Assembly (NCBI RefSeq): GCF_020151015.1
Contig: NZ_CP083746.1
Coordinates: 186,001-250,000 of the forward strand
Source of the DNA: Pseudomonas sp. p1(2021b)
Lineage (GTDB): Bacteria; Pseudomonadota; Gammaproteobacteria; Pseudomonadales; Pseudomonadaceae
Length of the DNA stretch: 64,000 bases
Reading direction: 5' to 3'
Shown: positions 1 through 8,635 of the stretch, piece after piece
How the letters are laid out: every line of letters begins with the position of its first letter
Position numbering within the stretch: position 1 is the stretch's first letter
Program-made: the position numbers and the translations under genes
Notes under the pieces: generated by a model
The model's database searches: none
Told to the model about the DNA's origin: nothing
Seen by the model: the letters and a program-made list of their open reading frames with translations, nothing else

Positions 1-2
1 CC

Positions 3-548
3 CTGGCCTCGGCGCCCCATGGCGGGAGGGACTTGGAGCTGCACGTGCTGGCGCGGGAAAACAGCGCTCTGCAACTGTTGGCCCAATTGCAGCGCGACGG
101 TGTCGCGCGCATCGAAATGCCGTTCGGCGACACTCATCTGGCTGAACTGCCGGACGGGCCACTGGTGCTGATCGCCGCCGGTACCGGTATGGGCCAGATG
201 CACAGCCTGGTCGAGCATTGCCGTGCCCAAGGGTTCAAGCATCCGGTGCACCTCTATTGGGGTGTGCGCCGGCCCGAGGATTTCTACCAGATCGAGCACT
301 GGGCCGAATGGCAACGCCTGCCCAACCTGTTCCTGCACAAGGTGGTGAGCGACCTGTGCAGTTGGGAGGGGCGCTGCGGGTTGCTGCATGAGGCGGTCTG
401 CGAAGACATCGCCGACCTGAACCAGGTGCATGTCTATGCCAGTGGTTCGCCGAACATGGTCTACGCCACTCTGGATGCCCTGGTCGAGGCGGGCATGGAC
501 GCGCATCGCATGCGTGCCGATGTGTTTGCCTACGCCCCCCGAGGCTGA
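3..548 (+). CDS. NAD(P)H-flavin reductase, Fre/AscD-like (5'-truncated by window)
   Basis: Only the C-terminal half is present; the reading frame is open to the window edge, so the start lies upstream. The visible part is the NAD(P)H-binding domain of the ferredoxin-reductase family: the nucleotide loop GTGMGQMHS, the strand HLYWGVRRPEDFY, and the closing ASGSPNMVYATLDAL segment that matches Fre and the CDP-6-deoxyglucoseen reductase group. Such enzymes pass electrons from NAD(P)H to flavin or to an iron-sulfur partner in the cytoplasm. The missing N-terminal part would show whether a 2Fe-2S ferredoxin domain is fused. In P. putida relatives I recall this gene following ubiD; that is memory, not visible here. 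Confidence 0.8.
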   Translation: MASAPHGGRDLELHVLARENSALQLLAQLQRDGVARIEMPFGDTHLAELPDGPLVLIAAGTGMGQMHSLVEHCRAQGFKHPVHLYWGVRRPEDFYQIEHWAEWQRLPNLFLHKVVSDLCSWEGRCGLLHEAVCEDIADLNQVHVYASGSPNMVYATLDALVEAGMDAHRMRADVFAYAPRG

Positions 549-554
549 ACGTGC

Positions 555-584
555 ACGGCACACTGCAACGGTGTGCCGTTCTTT
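555..584 (+). terminator. Rho-independent terminator after flavin reductase
   Basis: A perfect 9-bp stem, ACGGCACAC with GTGTGCCGT, encloses a short loop and is followed by TCTTTA. It starts seven bases after the reductase stop codon. Confidence 0.75.
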
Positions 585-824
585 ATAACTCGTGTTACCC
601 CAAAGGATTATAAGGCGCTTATTGTTACTGGCGCCGTTAATAACTTTCATCCTTCACGGAACAATACCTGTCTATATTGATTTCATGGCAGTCAAGTACG
701 GGGCACAGGCGGTGCAAAGGGCTTGAATGCTCAGTGCTTTCTGCCGTACGGTAAGTCCAGCGAAGCGCCATTGCGTTACAGTGATGGCCTTCGGAAGTTT
801 ACGGGGAATCATGGCGGCAGCATC

Positions 825-1475
825 ATGTCGACACTTGAAAGTTCGTCCTGGCAGGTAACTTATCCTCCTTCGCTGGATTTCGGCCAGCAACTGACCCGCG
901 ACCAATTGCACCATTCAATGAAACTGACCATGTCGCGCCATGAAGGCGGGCCGGTGTGGTTGTTCGCCTATGGGTCATTGATCTGGCGGCCAGAGTGCAA
1001 TTCGGTCGAGCGTCAGCGGGCCCGGGTACATGGCTATCACCGAGGGCTGTATTTGTGGTCCCACGAGCACCGTGGCACACCGGAGTGTCCAGGGTTGGTG
1101 TTCGGGCTGGACCGAGGTGGTTCGTGCAGCGGCTTTGCCTACCGCCTGGATGAACGCAACCTGGACGATTCGTTGATGGCCCTGTGGCAGCGGGAGATGC
1201 CTTACCCCGCCTACCGACCGCACTGGCTCAGCTGCCGGTTGGGTGATGGCAGCAAGGTCCAGGCGCTGGGCTTCGTGTTGGAGCGTCACCTGCCGTGCTA
1301 TGCGGGGAACCTGCCGGACACCCTGCTCAGCCAGATCCTGGCCAGCGCCAAGGGGCGTTATGGCAGCACCCGCGACTATGTCGAGCAGACACTAAATGCC
1401 TTGCGCAGCCACCAGATGCCGGATCGCAACCTAGAGGCGCGCTTCCACCGGTGCCATAACCTGCGTGAGGTATAG
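825..1475 (+). CDS. chaC: ChaC-type gamma-glutamylcyclotransferase
   Basis: A 216-aa cytoplasmic enzyme of the ChaC/GCG family, which splits gamma-glutamyl peptides, typically glutathione, to 5-oxoproline and Cys-Gly. The family's substrate loop appears as YGSLIW at residues 49-54, and the WQREM segment near residues 121-125 supplies the expected catalytic glutamate (E124). The frame extends upstream to a TTG at 723, but the ATG at 825 is preferred because the extra residues look non-conserved; neither start has a strong ribosome site. The gene stands alone, separated by a REP sequence from the convergent quinone reductase. Confidence 0.85.
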   Translation: MSTLESSSWQVTYPPSLDFGQQLTRDQLHHSMKLTMSRHEGGPVWLFAYGSLIWRPECNSVERQRARVHGYHRGLYLWSHEHRGTPECPGLVFGLDRGGSCSGFAYRLDERNLDDSLMALWQREMPYPAYRPHWLSCRLGDGSKVQALGFVLERHLPCYAGNLPDTLLSQILASAKGRYGSTRDYVEQTLNALRSHQMPDRNLEARFHRCHNLREV

Positions 1476-1485
1476 GCAGGCCTGA

Positions 1486-1515
1486 CCCATCGCGGGACAA
1501 GCCCGCTCCCACAAG
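1486..1515. repeat. Single REP sequence
   Basis: The core GCGGGACAAGCCCGC followed by TCCCACA matches the Pseudomonas REP family seen repeatedly in this window. It lies between the convergent chaC and quinone reductase genes. Confidence 0.75.
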
Positions 1516-1536
1516 GGCTGCAAAGCCGCCCTGTGC

Positions 1537-2514
1537 CTAGCGAGCCACCACCACCAACTTGCCCATCGCCTGGCGCTGCGCCAACCGCTCGATGGCCACT
1601 CCAGCCTCGGCCAATGGATAGGTCTGCGACACCAGCGGCTTGAGCTTGCCCTCGGCATGCCAGGCAAACAGCTGACGGAAGTTGGCCGCATTGTCCTCGG
1701 GCTGGCGCTGGGCAAAGGCACCCCAGAAGACGCCCACCACCGCAGCACCCTTGAGCAATGTCAGGTTAACCGGCAGCTGCGGGATGGACCCGCTGGCAAA
1801 GCCCACCACCAGCAACCGCCCGTTCCAGGCCAGGCCGCGCACCGCCTGTTCGAACAGCTCGCCACCTACAGGGTCGTAGACCACGTCCACGCCCTGGCCG
1901 CTGGTCAGGCGCTTGATCTCGTCCCGCAGGCTGGCCTGGCGGTAGTCGATCAGCTCGTCGGCCCCTGCTGCCTTGGCGATCGCGAGCTTTTCGGCGCTGC
2001 TGGCAGCGGCAATCACACGGGCGCCCATGGCCTTGCCGATCTCCACCGCTGCCAGGCCAACGCCTCCGGATGCACCCAGTACCAACAAGGTCTCGCCGGC
2101 CTTGAGCTGGCCACGTTGGGCCAGTGCGTGCATCGAGGTGCCGTAGGCCATGCCGAAGGCCGCAGCGGTGGTGAAATCCATGGTGGTGGGAATCGGCAAC
2201 ACATTGTAGAAGGGCACGGCCACCTGCTCGGCGAAGGCCCCCCAGCCGGTCAGGGCCATGACCCGGTCGCCGACCTTGAAATCGCCTGCCTTCTCGCCGA
2301 TAGCAGCCACCACGCCCGCCGCCTCGCCGCCTGGCGAGAAGGGCAGAGGCGGTTGGAACTGGTACTTGCCTTCGATGATCAAGGTGTCGGGGAAGTTGAC
2401 GCCTGCGGCGTGCACGTCCAGCACGATCTCGTTGCGCTTGGGGGCCGGGCTCGCCACCTCTTCGAGCACCAGGTCGCTCGCCGGGCCGAGGGTCTTGCAC
2501 AACACTGCTTTCAT
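1537..2514 (-). CDS. NADPH:quinone oxidoreductase (zinc-less MDR family)
   Basis: A 325-aa medium-chain dehydrogenase/reductase of the quinone oxidoreductase type, which reduces quinones or enones with NADPH. Evident are the N-terminal GroES-like domain (SPGGEAAGVV, GDRVMALTGWGAFAE) and the Rossmann nucleotide motif in LVLGASGGVGLAA. The cysteines that bind structural zinc in classical alcohol dehydrogenases are absent, as usual for this subgroup. The start at 2514 is chosen over a much longer frame because MKAVLCK is the typical N terminus and AAGGAA stands just upstream. It is divergent from the FliL-like gene and probably monocistronic. Confidence 0.88.
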   Translation of the reverse strand: MKAVLCKTLGPASDLVLEEVASPAPKRNEIVLDVHAAGVNFPDTLIIEGKYQFQPPLPFSPGGEAAGVVAAIGEKAGDFKVGDRVMALTGWGAFAEQVAVPFYNVLPIPTTMDFTTAAAFGMAYGTSMHALAQRGQLKAGETLLVLGASGGVGLAAVEIGKAMGARVIAAASSAEKLAIAKAAGADELIDYRQASLRDEIKRLTSGQGVDVVYDPVGGELFEQAVRGLAWNGRLLVVGFASGSIPQLPVNLTLLKGAAVVGVFWGAFAQRQPEDNAANFRQLFAWHAEGKLKPLVSQTYPLAEAGVAIERLAQRQAMGKLVVVAR

Positions 2515-2671
2515 CGGGGCTATTCCTTTGCGTGCGTTGGCCGATAAGTGTAGGAGGGGGGCAGGCCAGGTCAACGAGCATGGCCCGCCCTGATGGGGCG
2601 GCATAAGCCCGGGCTTGGGTTTGAGCGGTGTGCTGGGTAAGCTGGCGCCAATTGTATTGAGGAGCGAATTC

Positions 2672-3076
2672 GTGAAAGCGTGGATCTTGATGATGCTGGC
2701 CCTGCTGCTGCCGACCATGGCGATGGCCGAGGAAGGCAAGGACGGTGAGCCCAAGGTTTCCTACATCAACCTCAGCCCACCTTTCGTTGGCAACTACGCC
2801 CTTGATGGCGGCCCCAAGCTGCGCGTGTACAAGGCCGACGTGGCCTTGCGTGTGACCGGTGACGCTGCGGCTGCCGCGGTCAAGCACCACGAGCCGCTGA
2901 TTCGCAACCAGCTGGTGGCACTGTTCACCCAGCAGGGGTTGGAGAACATGAGCAATGTCGAGGCCAAGGAGAAGCTGCGCCAGGAAGCGCTCAAGCAGGT
3001 GCAGCAGGTGATGGAAACCGAGGAAGGCAAGCCGATCGTCGAAGACCTGTTGTTCAACAACCTGATCGTGCAGTGA
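2672..3076 (+). CDS. FliL-like secreted/membrane-anchored protein
   Basis: A 134-aa protein with an N-terminal hydrophobic segment ending AMA-EE, read as a signal peptide or anchor, followed by a periplasmic domain similar to flagellar basal-body protein FliL (pattern YINLSPPFVGNY, LRNQLV-like helix, EEGKPIVEDLLFNNLIVQ ending). A GTG start at 2672 is used because GAGG lies 9-12 bases upstream and it opens directly onto the signal peptide. No flagellar genes are nearby, so this is a stand-alone FliL paralogue rather than the flagellar operon copy. Its function is not established. Confidence 0.8.
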   Translation: MKAWILMMLALLLPTMAMAEEGKDGEPKVSYINLSPPFVGNYALDGGPKLRVYKADVALRVTGDAAAAAVKHHEPLIRNQLVALFTQQGLENMSNVEAKEKLRQEALKQVQQVMETEEGKPIVEDLLFNNLIVQ

Positions 3077-3162
3077 ATGGCTTCAGAGATTTGTGAGCCG
3101 TGCGATTGCGCGCCGCGCGGGCGGCGCTCGGTCGAAAGCGCGGCGCAACACTCAAGCCAAGC

Positions 3163-3615
3163 TCAGCGCGCCAGCGCAACAATCGCCGCCCACTGCTCGG
3201 CAGTCACCGGCATCACCGACAACCGGCTGCCCTTTTGCACCAGCGGCAATTCGGCAAGCGCGGCTTGTTGCTTGAGCTGCCCAAGCCCCAGTACCTGCTT
3301 GAACGTTTTCACGTGAGTGACGTCGACCGCGCTCCAAGGGTTCTTCTCGGCGTTGGCCTTGGCGTCGAAGTAGTGGCTTTCGGGATCCAGGGCGGTTGGG
3401 TCGGGGTAGGCCGCTGCGCTGATGCGGGCGATCCCGGCGATCCCGGGCTGTGGGCAGCTGGAGTGATAGAAGAAGAACTCGTCACCGACGTTCATGGCAC
3501 GCAGGAAGTTGCGCGCCTGGTAGTTGCGCACCCCGTCCCAGCGCGCCTGACCAAGGCGTGCCAGGGCATCGATGGAAAGCTCGTCGGGCTCGGATTTCAT
3601 CAGCCAATAGGCCAT
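3163..3615 (-). CDS. EVE domain-containing protein
   Basis: A 150-aa protein beginning MAYWLMKSEPDELS, the hallmark opening of EVE/thymocyte-nuclear-protein-1 domains, which belong to the PUA-like fold and are thought to bind modified bases. Further family landmarks are WDGVRNYQARNF, VGDEFFFYHSSC and the closing LSVMPVTAEQW. The start at 3615 has AGGAG upstream; the frame continues upstream but without family similarity. It converges with the FliL-like gene. EVE domains often accompany restriction or methylation systems, but no such genes are adjacent, and this chromosomal copy is probably housekeeping. Confidence 0.88.
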   Translation of the reverse strand: MAYWLMKSEPDELSIDALARLGQARWDGVRNYQARNFLRAMNVGDEFFFYHSSCPQPGIAGIARISAAAYPDPTALDPESHYFDAKANAEKNPWSAVDVTHVKTFKQVLGLGQLKQQAALAELPLVQKGSRLSVMPVTAEQWAAIVALAR

Positions 3616-3794
3616 GGAGACGGCTCCTGAAAAAATTTGAAATAACATGTTGCATGAAACCGACAGTCGGTTGACGTCAAGGTTTGCGTGTCGCCTCACG
3701 TTGTCGGAAAATGCGCCGATTTTAAAGCTCGATGCTCCGGCAGCACCAAGAAGGTTGCCGAGCCTGACTGTTTGCCTTAGGGGGGCATTCATCC

Positions 3795-3944
3795 ATGAAC
3801 CAACGCAAACCGGACTTGCTCTGGATCCTGGTCTTCATCTTCGGCCTGGGTGTCGTCACCACGGGCTATGCGCAGAGTTTCTGGGAGCGTAAGGCTGACG
3901 CTGCCTATCAAATGCCGGTCGAGCCTATCCAGCAGCAGCGCTGA
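3795..3944 (+). CDS. Small single-pass membrane protein, 49 aa
   Basis: The frame encodes 49 residues: a short basic-polar start (MNQRKPDLLW), one hydrophobic helix (ILVFIFGLGVV), and a polar tail ending in PIQQQR. Size and layout match short conserved hypothetical proteins found beside ygfA in pseudomonads. It lies in the gap between the EVE gene and ygfA on the opposite strand, and ends 18 bases before the ygfA stop. The ribosome site is weak (GGGGGC). Function unknown; topology N-in with a periplasmic tail is inferred. Confidence 0.6.
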   Translation: MNQRKPDLLWILVFIFGLGVVTTGYAQSFWERKADAAYQMPVEPIQQQR

Positions 3945-3962
3945 TTCCGTCGCGGGCACCGG

Positions 3963-4571
3963 TCAAGCCGGTGCCAGGTACCAACCGCGGTCCGAGACCG
4001 TCCCCTTGAGCGGTACATCCCAACTGGCCTGGGCCAGGCGTTCCACCTTCTGGCATTCGTGGGCAAGGCCCAGCAGCAGCGGTTTCTTCCACGCCTTGCG
4101 TCGTGCCTGGTAGGCCAGGCTACGGTCATAGAAGCCGCCACCCATGCCCAGGCGCCCACCGATTTCATCGAAGCCGACCAATGGCAACAGGATCAGGTCC
4201 AGCGACCAGATCGGCCGTTGGCGCTTGCGCTCGATCAGCGGCTCTGGAATGCGGAAACGGTTGGGCCGCAGCTTCTCGCCTTGCTCGAAGCGCTGGAAGA
4301 CCATGCGCGTGCGTGGCCAGGCATGCAGCACCGGCAGATAGGTGTGCTTGCCGCGTCGCTGGGCCTCGCGCAGTAGCAGGCGCGGGTCTATCTCGCCGTC
4401 ATTGGGAAGGTACAGGGCGATGTGCCGGGCGCGGCGAAACAGGGGATGCTGGGCCAGCTGACGATACAGGCCGAGCGAAGCCTGGCGTTGCTGGGCAGGT
4501 GTCAGCGCGCGGCGGGCATTGCGAAGCAGGCGGCGGAGTTGAGGGCGGGTGAGCGGCGCGGTGTCGGTCAT
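3963..4571 (-). CDS. ygfA: 5-formyltetrahydrofolate cyclo-ligase
   Basis: A 202-aa cytoplasmic enzyme that converts 5-formyl-THF to 5,10-methenyl-THF using ATP. Family landmarks are LPNDGEIDP, the substrate/ATP loop LILLPLVGFDEIGGRLGMGGGFYD, and the C-terminal LLLGLAHECQ. The long upstream extension is rejected because it runs through the 6S RNA gene; MTDTAPLTRPQLRR is the family-like start. The order zapA - 6S RNA - ygfA on one strand is the classical proteobacterial arrangement, so co-transcription with the RNA is likely. Confidence 0.92.
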   Translation of the reverse strand: MTDTAPLTRPQLRRLLRNARRALTPAQQRQASLGLYRQLAQHPLFRRARHIALYLPNDGEIDPRLLLREAQRRGKHTYLPVLHAWPRTRMVFQRFEQGEKLRPNRFRIPEPLIERKRQRPIWSLDLILLPLVGFDEIGGRLGMGGGFYDRSLAYQARRKAWKKPLLLGLAHECQKVERLAQASWDVPLKGTVSDRGWYLAPA

Positions 4572-4660
4572 GGCACGTGCGTTCCCAGGTGTACCGGCCG
4601 CCATGGCGGCCAGACGAAATTGCCCGCCGGGGGCGGCGGGCAAGCAAGAATTCAGGCTCC

Positions 4661-4838
4661 CCGATGGAACCGCTATCGGTGTAGCCCTTGAACCCGAAAG
4701 TTCAAGGTGGAGATTGCAGGGGGCGTTAAGGCTTTCCGTCGGGCGGACATGCACACCGGCCCCAGCGTGCAACCCCCGTGGTTGTGCGTATCGGCTCAGG
4801 GACATAACCGACTGGCGCATCCCCCAGGGAGTGGCGCC
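4661..4838 (-). ncRNA. ssrS: 6S RNA
   Basis: The gap between zapA and ygfA holds about 180 nt which, read on the minus strand, can fold into a long interrupted rod: the 5' part (CGGTTATGTCCCTGAGCC) pairs with the 3' part (GGGCTACACCGATAGCGG) around a central open region. Position between zapA and ygfA is the standard site of ssrS. 6S RNA mimics an open promoter, binds sigma70 RNA polymerase and tunes transcription in stationary phase. Ends are estimated to within about 10 nt. Confidence 0.85.
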
Positions 4839-4850
4839 AGTATACCAATC

Positions 4851-5168
4851 TCAGCCGATTTTGGTATCCGCGTCGTCGGACAGTGCCTGGTCGACCCGCT
4901 CCAGCAAGTCGCGCACCTGCTCGCGGGTGGTACCGCTGGCAGCGACATCCGGGCGCTCCTGGCGATGCAGCAGTTCGTGGGTGATGTTCAGCGCGGCCAT
5001 GACCGCGATACGGTCGGCGCCGATCACCTTGCCGCTGCTGCGGATCTCGCGCATCTTGCCGTCCAGGTAGCGCGCGGCGCTGACCAGGTTGTTGCGTTCT
5101 TCCGGCGGGCAGATGATCGAGTATTCCTTGTCGAGGATCTGGACGGTGACGCTATTGCTTGAACTCAT
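4851..5168 (-). CDS. zapA: Cell division protein ZapA
   Basis: A 105-aa FtsZ-ring-associated protein that crosslinks FtsZ filaments at the division site. The N-terminal fold shows VTVQILDKEYSIICPPEE, typical of ZapA, then the long C-terminal helix (RIAVMAALNITHELL) that forms the antiparallel coiled-coil tetramer. It overlaps the upstream coiled-coil gene by four bases, so the two are translationally coupled, which suits two division-associated proteins. The 6S RNA gene follows within about a dozen bases. Confidence 0.93.
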   Translation of the reverse strand: MSSSNSVTVQILDKEYSIICPPEERNNLVSAARYLDGKMREIRSSGKVIGADRIAVMAALNITHELLHRQERPDVAASGTTREQVRDLLERVDQALSDDADTKIG

Positions 5169-5374
5169 GAGTCTTGCTCCAGGGCCTTGAGGCGTAAAAT
5201 CATCGACTCGACCTTGCGCCTTGCGATCTCGTTCTTTTCGATGAGGTGGGCGCGCTCCTCGCGCCAGGATTTTTCCTGAGCTACTAGGAGTGCATTTTGG
5301 CGTTTTAGTTGCTCGACACGCTCGATGAGCGATTCGAATCGGCTCATCAGTGCCTGCAGGTCGTTCTCTGGCAT
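5165..5374 (-). CDS. ZapB-like coiled-coil protein (TIGR02449 type)
   Basis: A 69-aa protein that is almost entirely heptad-patterned helix (SLIERVEQLKRQNALL...ERAHLIEKNEIARRKVESMILRLKALEQ). It is the usual gene upstream of zapA in pseudomonads and resembles ZapB in size and coiled-coil character. The ATG at 5374 is chosen; a GTG three codons further upstream is possible. The ATGA overlap with zapA implies coupled translation, and a role in the divisome is inferred from that pairing. Confidence 0.8.
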   Translation of the reverse strand: MPENDLQALMSRFESLIERVEQLKRQNALLVAQEKSWREERAHLIEKNEIARRKVESMILRLKALEQDS

Positions 5375-5527
5375 GGGTTGCACTCGATTCGCTCCCTCGT
5401 TGGCTGCCCGGCGATCATGCCTGTTCCGGGGGCGGTACGGCCAGTGCTGATGGTCTTGGCGCGCCTGCCGGTGCTAGGATACAAGGTCTTCATTCTAGTC
5501 ATTGCGCCGCTTGGCGCCTAGCTGCCC

Positions 5528-6082
5528 ATGCCCAATACCCAATCGCCCTACACCGCCTTCGCCTCGCTGCTCGCCAGCAACGGCCACACTGTTTCCCCAG
5601 CCGAACTGCACGGCCTGCTGATCGGCCGCAGCTGCGCCGGCGCAGGTTTCGATGCCGACGCCTGGCTGGCCGATGCCGCCGGCGCGCTGGAAAACGAGCC
5701 TGAAGACAATGTGCGCGCCGCACTGATCGGCCTGCAGGAAATGGTCAAGGCCGAGCTCACCGGCGAAGACGTCGCCATCGTCCTGCTGCTGCCCAGCGAC
5801 GAGGCTCCGCTCGCCGAGCGTGCCACTGCGCTGGGCCAATGGTGCCAGGGCTTCATCACCGGCTTCGGCTTGAACGCTGGTGGCAAGGACTTGTCCACCG
5901 ATGCGAAGGAGGTGCTCCAGGACCTGGTGGCCATTTCGCAGGTCCAGGAAGCGCTGGAGGAGTCCGAAGACGGCGAGAGCGACTACATGGAAGTCATGGA
6001 GTACCTGCGTGTCGCGCCCCTGCTGCTGTACACGGAGCTGGCCAAGCCGGCCGCGCCCGCGCCCAAGCCATCGCTGCACTGA
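5528..6082 (+). CDS. UPF0149/YgfB family protein
   Basis: A 184-aa acidic cytoplasmic protein of the YecA/YgfB family. Landmarks are [30 protein letters not shown], the helix [11 protein letters not shown] and the conserved segment [20 protein letters not shown]. It is the first gene of the pepP-ubiH-ubiI operon, the same order as in E. coli, where ygfB precedes pepP. It starts 153 bases from the divergent ZapB-like gene. In P. aeruginosa a YgfB homologue influences ampDh3 expression and beta-lactam resistance; whether this copy does so is unknown. Confidence 0.9.
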   Translation: MPNTQSPYTAFASLLASNGHTVSPAELHGLLIGRSCAGAGFDADAWLADAAGALENEPEDNVRAALIGLQEMVKAELTGEDVAIVLLLPSDEAPLAERATALGQWCQGFITGFGLNAGGKDLSTDAKEVLQDLVAISQVQEALEESEDGESDYMEVMEYLRVAPLLLYTELAKPAAPAPKPSLH

Positions 6083-6104
6083 TATCCCGGGGGTTGTCGT
6101 GCCC

Positions 6105-7439
6105 ATGAGCCGTATTCCGAAGGCCGAGTATGCCCGTCGGCGCAAGGCGCTGATGGCGCAGATGGTCCCCAACAGTATCGCCATCCTGCCCGCCGCCGCG
6201 GTTGCCATCCGCAACCGCGACGTCGAGCATGTGTATCGCCAGGACAGCGACTTCCAGTACCTCAGCGGCTTCCCCGAGCCCGAGGCGGTGATCGCCCTGA
6301 TTCCGGGGCGTGAACATGGCGAGTACGTGCTGTTCTGCCGCGAGCGCAACCCTGAGCGCGAACTGTGGGATGGCCTGCGTGCCGGCCAGGAAGGCGCGAT
6401 CCGCGACTTTGGCGCGGACGATGCGTTTCCCATCACCGATATCGACGAGATCCTCCCGGGCCTGATCGAAGGCCGCGACCGGGTCTACACCGCCATGGGC
6501 AGCAACCCGGAGTTCGATCGCCGCCTGATGGAGTGGATCAACGTGATCCGCTCCAAGGCGCGCCTGGGCGCCCAGCCACCGAACGAATTCGTTGCCCTGG
6601 ATCATCTGCTGCACGACATGCGCCTGTATAAATCGGCGGCGGAGGTGAAGGTGATGCGCACGGCGGCGGACATTTCTGCGCGTGCCCATGTACGGGCCAT
6701 GCAGGCCTGTCGAGCGGGTTTGCACGAATTCAGCCTGGAAGCCGAGCTCGACTACGAGTTCCGCAAGGGCGGCGCGAAGATGCCGGCCTACGGCTCGATC
6801 GTCGCGGCGGGGCGCAACGCCTGTATCCTGCATTACCAGCAGAACGATGCGCCGCTCAAGGATGGCGACCTGGTGTTGATCGACGCGGGCTGCGAGATCG
6901 ATTGCTACGCCAGCGACATCACCCGCACCTTTCCGGTCAGCGGGCGTTTCTCGCCAGAGCAGAAGGCCATCTACGAGTTGGTGCTCAAGGCCCAGGCGGC
7001 CGCCTTCGCCGAGATCGCCCCGGGCAAGCACTGGAACCACGCCCACGAGGCGACCGTGCGGGTCATCACCGAAGGGCTGGTGGAACTGGGGCTGCTCAAG
7101 GGTGATGTGCAGGCCCTGATCGACAGCGAGGCCCACCGTGCGTTCTACATGCACCGCGCCGGCCATTGGCTGGGCATGGATGTGCACGATGTGGGCGAAT
7201 ACAAGGTCGGTGGCCAGTGGCGCGTGCTCGAGCCGGGCATGGCGCTGACGGTCGAGCCGGGTATCTACATTGCAGCCGACAACCCGAACGTCGCGAAGAA
7301 ATGGCGCGGCATCGGCGTACGAATCGAGGACGACGTAGTGGTGACCAGGCAAGGCTGTGAAATCCTGACCAACGGTGTGCCGCGCACGGTCGCCGAGATC
7401 GAGGCGCTGATGGCCGACGCCCGCAGGGGCGTGGCATGA
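6105..7439 (+). CDS. pepP: Xaa-Pro aminopeptidase
   Basis: A 444-aa cytoplasmic metallopeptidase that removes N-terminal residues preceding proline. The N-terminal creatinase-like domain carries DSDFQYLSGFPEPEAV. The C-terminal pita-bread domain carries the five metal ligands: two aspartates in LIDAGCEIDCYASDITRTF, a histidine in HRAGHWLGMDVHD, and two glutamates in TVEPGIYI and GIGVRIEDDV. The ATG at 6105 is used; the longer frame enters the UPF0149 gene. It overlaps ubiH by four bases, so coupled translation is expected. Confidence 0.95.
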   Translation: MSRIPKAEYARRRKALMAQMVPNSIAILPAAAVAIRNRDVEHVYRQDSDFQYLSGFPEPEAVIALIPGREHGEYVLFCRERNPERELWDGLRAGQEGAIRDFGADDAFPITDIDEILPGLIEGRDRVYTAMGSNPEFDRRLMEWINVIRSKARLGAQPPNEFVALDHLLHDMRLYKSAAEVKVMRTAADISARAHVRAMQACRAGLHEFSLEAELDYEFRKGGAKMPAYGSIVAAGRNACILHYQQNDAPLKDGDLVLIDAGCEIDCYASDITRTFPVSGRFSPEQKAIYELVLKAQAAAFAEIAPGKHWNHAHEATVRVITEGLVELGLLKGDVQALIDSEAHRAFYMHRAGHWLGMDVHDVGEYKVGGQWRVLEPGMALTVEPGIYIAADNPNVAKKWRGIGVRIEDDVVVTRQGCEILTNGVPRTVAEIEALMADARRGVA

Positions 7440-8635
7440 ACCGGGTCAACCTGGCGATCGTCGGTGGCGGCCTGGTCGGCGCCAGCCTGGCTCTGGCCCT
7501 GCAGGCAGGCGCCAAGGCGCGGGGCTGGAAGATCCTGCTGATCGAACCATTCGCCCCGGGCGACAGCTTCCAGCCCAGCTATGACGCCCGCTCCTCCGCG
7601 CTGTCCTACGGCACCCGGCAGATCTACGAACAGCTTGGCCTGTGGCAGGTCATCAGCCGCCGCGCCGAGCCCATCAGCCAGATCCAGGTGTCCGACCGTG
7701 GTCGCTTCGGCGCCACCCGCCTGGATGCCATCGAGGAAGGTGTACCAGCCCTCGGCTACGTGGTGGAGAACGCCTGGCTCGGCCAATGCCTGTGGCAGGG
7801 CCTGGATACCGAGGTGGTGAGCTGGCGCTGCCCGGCCGAGGTCAAGGCCCTGCAGGCTATCGCCGGCGGCTATCGCCTGCAACTGGACGACGACACCAGT
7901 CTGGAGTGCGACCTGGCGGTGCTGGCCGACGGCGGCCGCTCCGGCCTGCGCGAGCAGTTGGGCATCCATGTGCGCCGTACCCCCTACGAGCAGAGCGCAC
8001 TGATCGCCAATATCACCCCGGGCGAGGCCCATCGCGGCCAGGCCTTCGAACGCTTCACCGAGCAGGGCCCGATGGCGCTGCTGCCCTTGCCGGAGAACCG
8101 CTGCGCGCTGGTCTGGACCCGCCAGGGGATGGATGCCCAGCGCCTGGCGGACATCGACGAGCGCAGTTTCCTGCGCGAGCTGCAGGGCGCCTTCGGCTAT
8201 CGCCTGGGGGCCCTGCGCCAGGTAGGGGTGCGCCACCTGTACCCGCTTGCGCTGGTCGAGGCCGAGGAGCAGGTACGCCCGCACCTGGTGGTGCTGGGCA
8301 ATGCCGCCCATAGCCTGCACCCGATCGCCGGGCAAGGGTTCAACCTGTCCCTGCGTGATGTGCAGTCCCTGGCCGATGCCTTGCTGGCCGGGCCGCAGCA
8401 GCCCGGCGACCTGGCGACGCTCCAGGCCTACCACCAACGGCAACAGTTGGACCAGGCCCTGACCATCGGTTTCTCCGACCAGGTCACCCGGCTGTTCGGC
8501 AGCAGCCAGCCGCTACTGGCCGCCGGGCGCAACATCGGCCTGCTGGGGCTCGACCTGCTACCGCCGGCCAAGCGCTGGTTCGCCCGCCAGGCCATGGGCC
8601 TGGGCACCCGACCCGATCCGCGGGGGCGGGCATGA
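7436..8635 (+). CDS. ubiH: 2-octaprenyl-6-methoxyphenol hydroxylase UbiH
   Basis: A 399-aa FAD-dependent aromatic hydroxylase of ubiquinone synthesis. It has the N-terminal dinucleotide motif VGGGLVGASLALAL, the middle ADGGRSGLRE segment, and the C-terminal flavin motif GNAAHSLHPIAGQGFNLSLRD, in which the usual GD is GN. It acts on the membrane-associated prenylated intermediate. Four-base overlaps with pepP upstream and the DUF4442 gene downstream place it in a compact operon. Confidence 0.93.
   Translation: MNRVNLAIVGGGLVGASLALALQAGAKARGWKILLIEPFAPGDSFQPSYDARSSALSYGTRQIYEQLGLWQVISRRAEPISQIQVSDRGRFGATRLDAIEEGVPALGYVVENAWLGQCLWQGLDTEVVSWRCPAEVKALQAIAGGYRLQLDDDTSLECDLAVLADGGRSGLREQLGIHVRRTPYEQSALIANITPGEAHRGQAFERFTEQGPMALLPLPENRCALVWTRQGMDAQRLADIDERSFLRELQGAFGYRLGALRQVGVRHLYPLALVEAEEQVRPHLVVLGNAAHSLHPIAGQGFNLSLRDVQSLADALLAGPQQPGDLATLQAYHQRQQLDQALTIGFSDQVTRLFGSSQPLLAAGRNIGLLGLDLLPPAKRWFARQAMGLGTRPDPRGRA

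Noticed and set aside
3077..3162. GC-rich repeat (GCGCGCCGCGCGGGCGGCGC) between FliL-like and EVE genes as a mobile repeat
   Set aside because: No second copy in the window; more likely a convergent terminator-like structure.
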